From JAJDFU01 sp964595955 (GTDB lineage Bacteria > Bacteroidota > Bacteroidia > Chitinophagales > Saprospiraceae): a stretch of 28,515 nucleotides of DNA. Shown piece by piece: positions 7,535 through 15,952 of this stretch (positions within the stretch are counted from its first letter, which is position 1; every line of letters begins with the position of its first letter). The position numbers and the translations under genes were made by a program. Location: contig CAZQSF010000053.1 of NCBI GenBank assembly GCA_964595955.1, positions 1 through 28,515 of the forward strand, in the 5' to 3' direction. The notes under the pieces were generated by a model, which was not told where the DNA came from, did not search any database, and worked only from the letters and a program-made list of their open reading frames with translations.

Positions 7535-8365
7535 ATGCAAGGACTGCTCCAGTTTCTTCTACGCAACAACACCTTTTTTCTGTTCTTGCTGCTCGAGGGC
7601 TTGTCCTTTTTTCTGATCGTTCGGTTTAACGCCTATCACCGCAATCTTTTTGTCACTTCCGCCAACCGGGTAAGCGGCAGCCTGCAAGATCGCTTTGACC
7701 GGGCCGCCTCCTTTTTTAAACTCGATGAAGAAGTGGAACGGCTGGCCCGTGAAAATGCCGCCCTCCGGGCGCGGCTGCAACAATCCCTGGCGGCTGGGTC
7801 TTTACCGGCGTTTCCGGACAGCATCCGGACGGATCGCGAACGGCTCCTGTATTCGTATCAGCCCGCCCGCGTCATCAGCAATTCTGTAAACCGCGAAAAC
7901 AATTTCCTGACCGTAAGCCTTCCGGCGGGGCACTCGGTAGAAGCCGGCATGGGGGTGATCAGTCCGTCGGGCGTAGTGGGCATCGTGCAAAGCGTTTCGC
8001 GACACTACGCTTCGGTTATGTCGCTTCTGCACCGGCAGTGTCATATCTCGGCTGCGATCCACCAAAAGGAGGTGTTCGGCAACCTGAGTTGGCGTTCGGT
8101 GCGCCCCGACCTGCTCCAGCTGGAAGATGTACCTTCACACCAAACCGTGGTGCAGGGCGATGTGGTGGAAACCAGCGGATACTCCTTTATCTTTCCCCCC
8201 GGCATCCCCATCGGCACCGTAGAGGAGGTTCGGCTGCCGGAAGGAAGCTATTTTTATGATATAGACGTGAAGCTGGCCACCAACATGGCCGGCCTGCACA
8301 CGGTCTACGTCATTCAATACGAGGACCAGGAGGAGCTCGATACCCTCCGGGCACAATCATTCTGA
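7535..8365 (+). CDS. mreC: Rod shape-determining protein MreC
   Basis: MreC is a bitopic inner-membrane protein whose periplasmic part binds and activates PBP2 in the elongasome. The 276-residue protein has one transmembrane segment near residues 12-30 (FFLFLLLEGLSFFLIVRF). A heptad-rich coiled coil follows at about residues 62-95 (LDEEVERLARENAALRARL), then the beta-barrel domain with family signatures GMGVISPSGVVGIVQSVS and GDVVETSGYSFIFPPGIPIG. The gene starts 31 bp after mreB, and its TGA overlaps the mreD ATG by one base (TGATG), which implies translational coupling. Confidence 0.95.
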   Translation: MQGLLQFLLRNNTFFLFLLLEGLSFFLIVRFNAYHRNLFVTSANRVSGSLQDRFDRAASFFKLDEEVERLARENAALRARLQQSLAAGSLPAFPDSIRTDRERLLYSYQPARVISNSVNRENNFLTVSLPAGHSVEAGMGVISPSGVVGIVQSVSRHYASVMSLLHRQCHISAAIHQKEVFGNLSWRSVRPDLLQLEDVPSHQTVVQGDVVETSGYSFIFPPGIPIGTVEEVRLPEGSYFYDIDVKLATNMAGLHTVYVIQYEDQEELDTLRAQSF

Positions 8366-8883
8366 TGAGACCTGACATTCTGGCCAACAGCTTTCGATTT
8401 GTACTTCTTTTCGCCTTGCAGGTCCTTATCTTCAAGGATATGAATGTCGAAATGGGAGGGCTCGTGCGCCTGCATATTCTCCTCTACTCCCTCTTCATTT
8501 TGCTGCTGCCCATCCCGATGCCCACCTATTTGGTCTTGCTGCTCGGTTTCGGTACGGGGCTGCTTCTGGACGTGTTCTACGATTCGCTGGGCGTACATGC
8601 CAGCGCCACCGTCTTTTTGGCTTTCCTGCGCAAAGCATCGCTCAACCTCCAGCAGCCCAAGGGAGGATACACCCGGGATCATCCCACTTTCCGGGATCAG
8701 TCCATTGCCTGGTTTTTCCGATATGCCACGCCCCTGGTAGCTTTGCACGTGGTGTTTTACTTTATGGTTGAGGCTTTCAACCTGTACCTTCTGCCGGTGG
8801 CTCTGCTCAAAGCGCTGGTCAGCTTTCTGGCAACCATGGTTTTTATAGCTTTGTACATGTTCATTTTCAACCCCAAAGCCTGA
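8365..8883 (+). CDS. mreD: Rod shape-determining membrane protein MreD
   Basis: A 172-residue, very hydrophobic protein with about five transmembrane segments, including LHILLYSLFILLLPIPMPTY, LVLLLGFGTGLLLDVFYDSLG and ALLKALVSFLATMVFIALYM. The LLLDVFYDSLGVHASAT stretch is the best conserved part of MreD. MreD bridges MreC and the rest of the elongation machinery in the inner membrane. Its position directly after mreC (1-base overlap) and 12 bp before the PBP2 gene supports the call, since MreD is poorly conserved in sequence. Confidence 0.92.
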   Translation: MRPDILANSFRFVLLFALQVLIFKDMNVEMGGLVRLHILLYSLFILLLPIPMPTYLVLLLGFGTGLLLDVFYDSLGVHASATVFLAFLRKASLNLQQPKGGYTRDHPTFRDQSIAWFFRYATPLVALHVVFYFMVEAFNLYLLPVALLKALVSFLATMVFIALYMFIFNPKA

Positions 8884-8895
8884 TCTTCACCGCCT

Positions 8896-10773
8896 ATGGC
8901 CGACAGCCTCTCCAACAGGACCATTTACATCCGGGCCGTTTTTATTCTGGCCGCGGGGGTGCTGTGGTTTCAGGCCATGCGCCTCCAGTTGCTGGACCCC
9001 TCCTACGGCAAACGGGCCGAAGCCACAACGATCGAAAAGATCACCCTCTATCCGGCCCGCGGGAATGTCTTTGACCGGCACGGCAAACTGCTCGTGTACA
9101 ACCAGCGCATGTACGATCTGCTGGCCGTTTACAACCGCATTGAGGACGGCATGGATACGCTCCGGTTTTGCCGCTACCTCGGAATAAGCCGAGCGGAATT
9201 TGAGAAGCGCCTGCAGAAAGACTGGTCGGACCCGCGCTTCTCCAAATCGGTTCCCTTTGTGTTTCTGAGCAAGATCCCCGACTCCGTGTTTACGCGTTTT
9301 TCCGAAGTGCTGTATCAGTTTCCGGGTTTTTATGCCCAATTGCGGCACGTCAGGGGGTATCCACACCACAACGCCGCCCAGGTGCTGGGCACCATCCGGG
9401 AGGTCAATCAGCAGGAGATCGACTCCTTTCCCGAGTACAGTCTGGGCGATTACATCGGCGACGGGGGGCTGGAACAGGCTTACGAAAAACCCTTGCGCGG
9501 CACCAAGGGCGTGCGCTACGTACTCAAAGACAACCTCGGGCGCGAGACCGGAGAGTTTCAGGGGCGCAAGACCCAGGTGCCGGTCCTGGGCAGCGAGTTG
9601 CAGACCAGCCTTTCCCTGGAACTGCAGGCCTATGCCGAATCGCTGATGGCAAACAAGATTGGCAGCGTGGTGGCTATTGAACCCGCTTCGGGCGAGATTC
9701 TCGCTATGGTGAGCACCCCAACCTACGACCCCAACCACCTGGCGATCAGCCAGGACCGGGCGGAAGCCTACCAACGCCTGCAAAGCGATCCGGGGAAACC
9801 CTTCTTCGATCGCTCAGTCATGGCCCAGTATCCGCCAGGCTCGCTGTTCAAGCCCATGATTGCTCTGATCGGCATGCAACTGGGCGCATTTTCGCCCGAA
9901 TTGGGCGTTTCCTGCAGCGGCGGCTATGTGTACAACGGCCAGCTCCTCACGGGCTGCCACGCCCATTCCTACAGCAAGGATGTCATCTCAGCCATTCAGC
10001 ATTCGTGCAATGCGTATTTCGTCACGGTCTTCCGGCGCATCGTGGACCGGCACGGGTTTCGGCAGCCGGCCAAGGGGCTGGACGAACTGAATGCCTACCT
10101 TAAAGCCTTTGGCCTGAGCCGGCCGCTGGGTGTAGATTTTCCCAGTGAACAGGCCGGCAATGTGCCCACCTCCGCCTTTTTCGATCGTTGGTACAAAGAA
10201 GATCGCTGGAACTCCATCTGGATCCGTTCGCTGGGTATCGGGCAGGGCGAATTGCTCATGACCAACCTGCAAATGGCCAATGTAGCGGCCATGATGGCCA
10301 ACCGGGGCTATTATTTCCGGCCCCACCTGGTCACACACGTCAGGCAGTTGCCCGCCTTTGAAGAAGATTCCGTCCGGGTGGGTATCGATAGCATTCACTT
10401 CGGGCCGGTGATCGAGGGCATGGAGCGGGCCGTTTGGGGCGGTACGGCACGCATGGCTTATATTCCCGACATTCGGGTGTGCGGCAAAACCGGTACGGCA
10501 GAGAATCCACACGGAGAAGACCACTCCATTTTCTTTGGCTTTGCCCCGCGCGAGAACCCGCGCATTGCGATTGCCGTTTATGTGGAGAATGCCGGCTTCG
10601 GGGGGACCTTCGCTGCGCCCATTGCCAGCCTGGTCATGGAGAAATGGATTCGGAGCCAGTGGCGGGATCAGGCTTCGGTGCCCGCGGAGCAGCACCTGGA
10701 TGGCAATATTCATCCCAGCCGAACGTGGATCGAAAAACGAATGAAGGAGGCCAACCTGCTGGACATTCCCTAA
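8896..10773 (+). CDS. mrdA: Penicillin-binding protein 2 (elongation transpeptidase)
   Basis: This is the class B transpeptidase that cross-links peptidoglycan during elongation. The 625-residue protein has an N-terminal membrane anchor (YIRAVFILAAGVLWFQAMRL). A PBP-dimer region follows with LYPARGNVFDRHGKLLVYN and GDYIGDGGLEQAYE. All three catalytic motifs of the transpeptidase domain are present: SLFK at residues 316-319 (active serine S316), SCN at 370-372 and KTG at 531-533. It ends the mre run, starting 12 bp after mreD. In most Bacteroidota the glycosyltransferase partner rodA follows directly. Here the next gene is folA after a hairpin-rich gap, so rodA must be elsewhere. Confidence 0.96.
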   Translation: MADSLSNRTIYIRAVFILAAGVLWFQAMRLQLLDPSYGKRAEATTIEKITLYPARGNVFDRHGKLLVYNQRMYDLLAVYNRIEDGMDTLRFCRYLGISRAEFEKRLQKDWSDPRFSKSVPFVFLSKIPDSVFTRFSEVLYQFPGFYAQLRHVRGYPHHNAAQVLGTIREVNQQEIDSFPEYSLGDYIGDGGLEQAYEKPLRGTKGVRYVLKDNLGRETGEFQGRKTQVPVLGSELQTSLSLELQAYAESLMANKIGSVVAIEPASGEILAMVSTPTYDPNHLAISQDRAEAYQRLQSDPGKPFFDRSVMAQYPPGSLFKPMIALIGMQLGAFSPELGVSCSGGYVYNGQLLTGCHAHSYSKDVISAIQHSCNAYFVTVFRRIVDRHGFRQPAKGLDELNAYLKAFGLSRPLGVDFPSEQAGNVPTSAFFDRWYKEDRWNSIWIRSLGIGQGELLMTNLQMANVAAMMANRGYYFRPHLVTHVRQLPAFEEDSVRVGIDSIHFGPVIEGMERAVWGGTARMAYIPDIRVCGKTGTAENPHGEDHSIFFGFAPRENPRIAIAVYVENAGFGGTFAAPIASLVMEKWIRSQWRDQASVPAEQHLDGNIHPSRTWIEKRMKEANLLDIP

Positions 10774-10774
10774 A

Positions 10775-10886
10775 CGGGGAAAGACTATCCACGGCCGGCC
10801 GTGGCTTCCCCGCCGCCGGGCGGGCGAAAGCCCGGGGCACTGAACAAAGTACGCGAGTGCGAAAGGCAGCCTCCTGCGTTGGCTGC
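10775..10886 (+). other. Cluster of four hairpins between mrdA and folA
   Basis: The 139-bp gap carries consecutive inverted repeats. CGGGGAA (10775-10781) pairs with TTCCCCG (10806-10812) and encloses a 16-nt perfect palindrome (10789-10804). CGGGC-GAAA-GCCCG at 10821-10834 is a hairpin with a GNRA loop. GCACT (10837-10841) pairs with AGTGC (10856-10860). GCAGCC (10866-10871) pairs with GGCTGC (10881-10886). No T-run follows, so it is not a typical intrinsic terminator. It could be the end of the mrdA transcript, a folded folA leader, or a small RNA. I do not recognise a known riboswitch. Confidence 0.5.
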
Positions 10887-10912
10887 TGTGTGCATCCGCT
10901 CATGGAGAAAAT

Positions 10913-11416
10913 ATGATCGTTACAGCTATCGCAGCCGTCAGCCGAAATGGTGTGATCGGCAAAGACAACGACCTGCCCTGGCGTCTGCCGCGGGATATGC
11001 AGTACTTCAAGCGGACCACCCTGGGGCATCACGTCATCATGGGGCGCAAAAACTTTCTGGCGATGGGTCGGCCGTTGCCCAAGCGCACCAATGTGGTCAT
11101 TACCCGCAACCCCCATTTTGAGGCCCCGGGCTGCCAAGTGGTCCATTCCGTGGCCGACGCCCTCGATCTGGCGTCCCGGAGCGGGGAGGAGGAAGCCTTC
11201 ATCATCGGGGGCGGTGAGATCTATGCGGTCAGCATGCCCTATTGGGACCGCCTCTACCTCACCCGGGTGGAAGCCGAGGTAGAAGGCGATGTTTTTTTCC
11301 CGGAATGGGATCCCGCCGGATGGACCAAGACCTACGAAGAGGCTTTTCCCGCCGATGCCCGCAATGAGCACCCCTTTACCATTTTGCGCTACGAGCGGGT
11401 CAAGGATGGCGCATAA
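10913..11416 (+). CDS. folA: Dihydrofolate reductase
   Basis: The enzyme reduces dihydrofolate to tetrahydrofolate with NADPH. The 167-residue length is standard. Family motifs are AAVSRNGVIGKDNDLPWRLPRDMQYFK at the N-terminus (given here in order: the substrate loop, the PWRLP turn and the acidic active-site Asp), then IMGRKNF, GRPLPKRTNVVITRN and IIGGGEIYA for NADPH binding. In most homologues the first of these reads GRKTFESIGRPLP; here it is GRKNFLAMGRPLP. The start is supported by a GGAG six bases upstream. There is no thyA neighbour, although thyA and folA often pair. DUF2851 follows 27 bp downstream. Confidence 0.95.
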   Translation: MIVTAIAAVSRNGVIGKDNDLPWRLPRDMQYFKRTTLGHHVIMGRKNFLAMGRPLPKRTNVVITRNPHFEAPGCQVVHSVADALDLASRSGEEEAFIIGGGEIYAVSMPYWDRLYLTRVEAEVEGDVFFPEWDPAGWTKTYEEAFPADARNEHPFTILRYERVKDGA

Positions 11417-11443
11417 GCGGCCAATTCCGTATTTTGAAAGGTA

Positions 11444-12739
11444 ATGAAAGAGGAATTCCTGCATTTCCTGTGGCATTATCTGCGCTTTGACCTGGCCGGC
11501 CTTCGCACGACGGAGGGGGAGGATTTGCAGATCCTCCATCCCGGAACGCCCAATACGGATGCCGGTCCGGATTTTGTGCACGCCCGGCTTCGCATCGGGC
11601 CTACCGAATGGGCCGGGCATGTGGAAATGCACCTCAAGGCCAGCGACTGGCTGAAGCACGGCCATTCTTCGGATCCGGCTTACGACAATGTGATCCTTCA
11701 CGTCGTGTTCGAGGAGGATGAGCCGGTACTCAATCGCGCGGGCCAGCGAATTCCCTGCCTTTGCCTGCGATCCCGCATACCGCCGAAGCTTTCTCAAACC
11801 TACCAAAAGCTAGTGCACAACCAGCAGTGGATCCCCTGTCAACACGCCATTCACCAGGTAGACGAACACCGGCAAAAGCTGTGGCTGGACCGTTTAATGG
11901 TGGAGCGGCTGGAGCATAAGACCCGGGCTATGGCTGAGCGGCTCGAGCGCAACGGCGGGGATATGGAAGAGACCTTTTACCAGTTGCTCGCCTCCAGCCT
12001 GGGAGGGCGGGTAAATGCCGAACCTCTTGCACGCCTGGCAGAGATAGCCCCCTTGAAACTGCTTCAGCGGCACCGCACCGACCCCCTTCAGCTGGAGGCC
12101 ATCCTTTTCGGGCAGGCCGGGTTGCTGGAAGAAGCCGGTGAAGAGGAGGATTACCCCATGCGCCTGCGCAGGGAGTATGCGTATTTACAGCACAAATACG
12201 GCCTGCACCCCATGCACCCACCGGAGTGGAAATTCATGCGCATGCGGCCGGCCAATTTCCCGACCGTGCGCATCGCACAGCTCGCCACCCTGCTGCGCCA
12301 GTCGGATCACTTGCTGAGCAAGGCTCTGGCTGTGCGCCAAGCGCGGGAAGTAGAGCATATGCTGGAAGTCAAGGTCTCCAGCTACTGGCAAACGCATTAC
12401 CGATTCGGCAAGCCCTCCATAAAGCGAAACAAAAGGCTGGGCAGGGGAACCATCCACCTCGTGATCATCAATACGCTGGCCCCCTTTCTTTTTCTGTACG
12501 GCCGGCGCATGGGCGATGGAGCCTTCGAGGAACGGGCCCTGGCGCTGCTCCAACAACTTCCGGCGGAAGACAATGCCGTCATCCGGCGATGGTCGTCGCT
12601 CGGACTCCGACCGGATTCGGCTTTCCAGTCGCAAGCCTTGTTGCAGCTGTACAGCCACTACTGCAAACCCAAGCGGTGTCTTTCCTGCGCCATTGGGCAT
12701 GCCATTCTCAATCCTTCCTTCGAAGGATCAGGCCGATGA
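11444..12739 (+). CDS. DUF2851 family protein
   Basis: A 431-residue protein of the DUF2851 family, recognised from its N-terminal pattern: EEFLHFLWHYLRFD, LQILHPGTPNTDAGPDF, WAGHVEMHLKASDW and YDNVILHVVFE. The family is common in Bacteroidota and has no established function. The N-terminal part, with its spaced acidic residues and GHVEMH, looks like a nuclease-type fold, but that is inference. The C-terminus has cysteines in KPKRCLSCAIGHAIL that could bind metal. No signal peptide or membrane segment is visible, so it is probably cytosolic. It follows folA by 27 bp and its last 32 bp overlap the 3' end of the convergent DUF554 gene. Confidence 0.85.
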   Translation: MKEEFLHFLWHYLRFDLAGLRTTEGEDLQILHPGTPNTDAGPDFVHARLRIGPTEWAGHVEMHLKASDWLKHGHSSDPAYDNVILHVVFEEDEPVLNRAGQRIPCLCLRSRIPPKLSQTYQKLVHNQQWIPCQHAIHQVDEHRQKLWLDRLMVERLEHKTRAMAERLERNGGDMEETFYQLLASSLGGRVNAEPLARLAEIAPLKLLQRHRTDPLQLEAILFGQAGLLEEAGEEEDYPMRLRREYAYLQHKYGLHPMHPPEWKFMRMRPANFPTVRIAQLATLLRQSDHLLSKALAVRQAREVEHMLEVKVSSYWQTHYRFGKPSIKRNKRLGRGTIHLVIINTLAPFLFLYGRRMGDGAFEERALALLQQLPAEDNAVIRRWSSLGLRPDSAFQSQALLQLYSHYCKPKRCLSCAIGHAILNPSFEGSGR

Positions 12740-13463
12740 GGCCGCTGCGTTCGGCCAGGTAGGCCAGTGGGAAAAGCAGAATGAGGGCCGGGAGCATGTT
12801 CTCCAGCGGCAGCTCGGCCAACTGAAGCATTTGGATGCCGATGCCGAGAATGAGCGCTCCGCCCACGGCGCTGAGCAAGGCTACCCGGCGGGCGCTCAGC
12901 AAAGGGCGAAGGGTGCCGGCCAGGAGGGTGATCCCGCCCTGGAAGAGGAGCATGGGAAAAATGGAAAACCATACCCCTATTCCGTAGGTGGCCGCAAGGG
13001 CGATGGATGTGAATCCATCCAGCACACTCTTGATGAGCAGCAACTCCCGCCTTCCCTCCAGGCCTTCCTCAATGGCCCCGATGAGGGTCACCGATCCGAT
13101 ACAAAAAAGCAGGAAAGCGGTGATCCAGCCTTCGGTAAACTTTGCCTCTCCGATATTCAGGCCGGTTTTGATTTGTTCGCCAAGCCGGTCGAGCCCCTGA
13201 TCGATGGCGAGAAGCTCGCCGGTAATACCGCCGAGGATCAGGCTGAAAAAAAAGACCAGCAGATAGCCGTCCGGCATGCGCAAGCTCATCTGCATGCCCA
13301 GCACCAGAGTGCCCAGCCCGATGGTGTAGAACACGATGGTCTGTACGTCGGGCGGAAAGGCCTGCTGAAGGCTCAAGCCGAGAAAACTTCCCAACGACAC
13401 GGTAGCCATATTGATAAAGGTGGCCACGGGCCATCGAACGGGGGGGTGTTTCCTCTTTCTCAT
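12708..13463 (-). CDS. DUF554 family integral membrane protein
   Basis: A 251-residue membrane protein with about seven hydrophobic segments, such as VATFINMATVSLGSFLGLSL, TIVFYTIGLGTLVLGMQMSL, FFFSLILGGITGELLAIDQG and VALLSAVGGALILGIGIQML. The glycine-rich helices and the loop FCIGSVTLIGAIEEGL are typical of DUF554 (YdfK-like) proteins, possible transporters of unknown substrate. The ATG at 13463 (MRKRKHPPVRWPVATF) was chosen because it places the first helix close to the N-terminus, as in the family. An in-frame ATG at 13514 would add 17 residues. It runs convergent to the DUF2851 gene with a 32-bp overlap, and divergent from lpxK. Confidence 0.85.
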   Translation of the reverse strand: MRKRKHPPVRWPVATFINMATVSLGSFLGLSLQQAFPPDVQTIVFYTIGLGTLVLGMQMSLRMPDGYLLVFFFSLILGGITGELLAIDQGLDRLGEQIKTGLNIGEAKFTEGWITAFLLFCIGSVTLIGAIEEGLEGRRELLLIKSVLDGFTSIALAATYGIGVWFSIFPMLLFQGGITLLAGTLRPLLSARRVALLSAVGGALILGIGIQMLQLAELPLENMLPALILLFPLAYLAERSGLIGLILRRKD

Positions 13464-13551
13464 AGCATGCGAATATAGGAGCCATGGGCCAAGGGGCTCG
13501 AAATAGACCGCCATTCCTGCGAGTTTTTTAGCAACTTAGCGTTCGTTCATT

Positions 13552-14619
13552 ATGATTGGTCGCCTTATTGCTCGTCTGTTGTTGTCTCCTTTGGCCCTCC
13601 TTTACGGTGCGGGGGTCGGGCTTCGCAACCTGCTGTATCAGAGGGGCGTGCTCAAGTCCGTCCGATTCGATATTCCCCTGATTTCCGTCGGGAACCTCAC
13701 GGTCGGGGGTGCCGGCAAAACGCCGCACATCGAATACCTCATTCTCCTGCTGAAAGACTACATCCGGGTAGCTACCCTTAGCCGGGGGTACGGCCGAAAG
13801 AGCAAGGGCTATCTGGAAGTGCTTCGGGGTATGCAGGCCGAACAGACGGGGGATGAACCTCTGCAGTTCAAACGCAAGTTTCCGGATATTATCGTTGCAG
13901 TATCCGAGAGCCGGACCTTTGCCATACCGCAGATCCTGAGTGCCCATCCCGACACGCAGCTCATCCTGCTGGACGATGCGTTCCAGCACCGGGCCGTGGC
14001 GCCGGGTATGCACATCCTGCTCACCGAGTACAGCGACCCCTTCACCCGGGATTGGCTGCTGCCCAGCGGGCGCCTTCGCGAGTGGCGATCGGCCTACAGG
14101 AGGGCACACCTGATCGTGGTCACCAAATGCCCCATCGACCTGACCCCCGAGGAGGCCAATCGGTTGAAGGAGGAGATTCGGCCGCTGTCGCACCAGCAGG
14201 TCTTTTTTTCCTATTACCAGTATGGCAACCCCTATTCCATGTACGACCCGCGCCAGCGGGTTGCGCTGCAGCCCGATTGGCATGTATTGCTCGTGACGGC
14301 TATAGCTCGCACAGATTACCTGGAAAGCTATCTCGAGCAACGGGTGGGTGGGTTGAGCCATTTGGCATACGGCGATCACCACGCTTTTGATGAGACCGAC
14401 CTGCGCAATATCATCAAGGCCTTTCAGACCTTGGAGGTCGAGAAGAAAATAATGCTCACCACCGAGAAGGACGCCGTGCGGCTGGAGCCTTTCCGCCGGC
14501 TGCTGGGCGAGGCCAAGATCCCACTGGCCATTCTGCCTATCCGGGTGCAGTTCCATTTCGATGAGGCAAATGCTTTTGACGAGCGCATTCGATCTTTCCT
14601 GCTAAGCTTCGAAGTGTGA
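13552..14619 (+). CDS. lpxK: Tetraacyldisaccharide 4'-kinase (lipid A synthesis)
   Basis: LpxK phosphorylates the 4' position of the lipid A disaccharide precursor at the cytoplasmic face of the inner membrane. The 355-residue protein has the membrane-associated N-terminal helix (LIARLLLSPLALLYGAGVGL) and a P-loop in SVGNLTVGGAGKTP, with K56. The catalytic DDAFQH at residues 141-146 corresponds to DDGFQH in proteobacterial LpxK, with G changed to A. LLPSGRLREW follows as in the family. It is first in a likely operon with an acyltransferase (28-bp gap) and a glycosyltransferase (12-bp gap further on), which fits an envelope-lipid role for the set. The other lipid A genes are not in the window. 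Confidence 0.95.
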   Translation: MIGRLIARLLLSPLALLYGAGVGLRNLLYQRGVLKSVRFDIPLISVGNLTVGGAGKTPHIEYLILLLKDYIRVATLSRGYGRKSKGYLEVLRGMQAEQTGDEPLQFKRKFPDIIVAVSESRTFAIPQILSAHPDTQLILLDDAFQHRAVAPGMHILLTEYSDPFTRDWLLPSGRLREWRSAYRRAHLIVVTKCPIDLTPEEANRLKEEIRPLSHQQVFFSYYQYGNPYSMYDPRQRVALQPDWHVLLVTAIARTDYLESYLEQRVGGLSHLAYGDHHAFDETDLRNIIKAFQTLEVEKKIMLTTEKDAVRLEPFRRLLGEAKIPLAILPIRVQFHFDEANAFDERIRSFLLSFEV

Positions 14620-14647
14620 AGGAGCGGCCGAAATAGATTCATTTCTT

Positions 14648-15940
14648 ATGCATGGGTTACCCTATCTCGTATATCATCTGCTGAAAGGCATGCTGCTTCT
14701 GGCCCTTCCCTTCTACTATCCGGGCACCCGGGTCTGCCAACGGGCGTATTTGCGCGTCAAGGGGCCGACCCTGGTGGTGTCCAACCACCCCAACACCTTA
14801 ATGGACCCGCTCAATATCGTAATCCGGATAAACCGGCCGGTTTTTTTCCTGGCGAATGCCTCTTTGTTTAAAAACCCGCTGGCTGCCCGGATTCTCGGCT
14901 TCTTGTTCACCTTGCCGGTGGAGCGGGCTCAGGATGTAAGCGGGCGGCCCGTGCAGAATGCCAAGAACTTCGAGGCCGTGATCCGCCATCTGCAAAAAGA
15001 GGGCAACATCTGGATCGCGCCGGAGGGGGGCAGCGAGCGGGCCTGGCAAGTCCGGCCCCTCAAGACCGGGTTGGCCCGGCTTGCGCTACAAGCCCTGGAG
15101 GAGCTTCCCGACCCCGATCGCCTGACCATTCTGCCGGTGGGTCTGACCTACGGTTGCCCGGGACAGCCCGGCGGCGGCCTGGTGGTGATGGCTGGTCCGC
15201 CCATTCGGGTGAATGCCTTTGCAAGCTCCTATCGCGAAGGGCGCAACCCGGCAATCCGGCAGCTTATGCGGGCGGTGGAGGCTCAACTGCATCCTTTACT
15301 GGTCCATTGTCCGGATGCGGAAGCCGAGCGGCGCCTCCGGTGGGCCGATCAGCTCGCCCAGAGCCGGCAACCCCTTTCGGGCATTCATCGCTTCCACCGG
15401 TTGCAACTGGGAGCGCATCGCCTAACCACCTGGCCGGCGGAGCGGCGGAAGGCCTGGGAGCAAAAAGCAGATGCGCTGCGCCGCGATCTGGCCCAGGCAA
15501 ACATCGCTCCTCACCGCCTGACGAGCCGGCCGCTTTGGCCACCCGAATTTTTGGATGTCCTCTTGCTCCTGGCGGGTATGCCCCTGGCCCTGTGGGGGCT
15601 GCTGAGCAACCTCTTGCCGATGGGGCTTCCCTGGTTGATTCGACACCGGTTGCAGATCGACAAGGAATACGACGATACCCTGCTGGTTTTGGCCGGCTTG
15701 GTCACGGTTCCTCTTTTTTATGGGATGCAGGCCCTTTTCGCTGCCCGCTGGCTTTCGGCGCCCGGGCTCGTCCTCTACCTGCTGAGTTTGCCGCTCCTGG
15801 CCTATCTGGCCTGGTATTATGCCGGCTTTGCCCGGGCCCGGCTCCGGACCTGGGTCCAAGGCAAGGACACTTCAGCATCTCTCCGAAGGACCTGGATGGA
15901 GCAAGGCCGGGAAGTGCTCGACCTTTTCCATACCGATTGA
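14648..15940 (+). CDS. Glycerolipid acyltransferase (PlsC-like) with C-terminal membrane domain
   Basis: A 430-residue protein. The N-terminal half is a PlsC-type acyltransferase: VVSNHPNTLMDPLNIV holds motif I, PVERAQDV follows, and IWIAPEGGSER holds the glycine-rich motif with E126. Motif I is H47-x5-D53, one residue longer than the usual HX4D and like the spacing I recall in yeast GPAT-type enzymes. The C-terminal half carries about four hydrophobic segments (FLDVLLLLAGMPLALWGLL, TLLVLAGLVTVPLFYGMQAL, LVLYLLSLPLLAYLAWYYAG), so it is a membrane enzyme. It probably acylates glycerol-3-phosphate or a lysophosphatidate. Its substrate cannot be read from sequence. It lies between lpxK and a glycosyltransferase, 12 bp before the latter. 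Confidence 0.85.
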   Translation: MHGLPYLVYHLLKGMLLLALPFYYPGTRVCQRAYLRVKGPTLVVSNHPNTLMDPLNIVIRINRPVFFLANASLFKNPLAARILGFLFTLPVERAQDVSGRPVQNAKNFEAVIRHLQKEGNIWIAPEGGSERAWQVRPLKTGLARLALQALEELPDPDRLTILPVGLTYGCPGQPGGGLVVMAGPPIRVNAFASSYREGRNPAIRQLMRAVEAQLHPLLVHCPDAEAERRLRWADQLAQSRQPLSGIHRFHRLQLGAHRLTTWPAERRKAWEQKADALRRDLAQANIAPHRLTSRPLWPPEFLDVLLLLAGMPLALWGLLSNLLPMGLPWLIRHRLQIDKEYDDTLLVLAGLVTVPLFYGMQALFAARWLSAPGLVLYLLSLPLLAYLAWYYAGFARARLRTWVQGKDTSASLRRTWMEQGREVLDLFHTD

Positions 15941-15952
15941 GAACGCATTCGC

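Noticed and set aside
6475..7572. A 365-codon minus-strand frame opposite mreB
   Set aside because: It is an antisense shadow of mreB with no family features or start signal.
10821..10834. GNRA-capped hairpin as part of a cobalamin, SRP or RNase P RNA
   Set aside because: None of the conserved cores of those RNAs can be found in the surrounding sequence.
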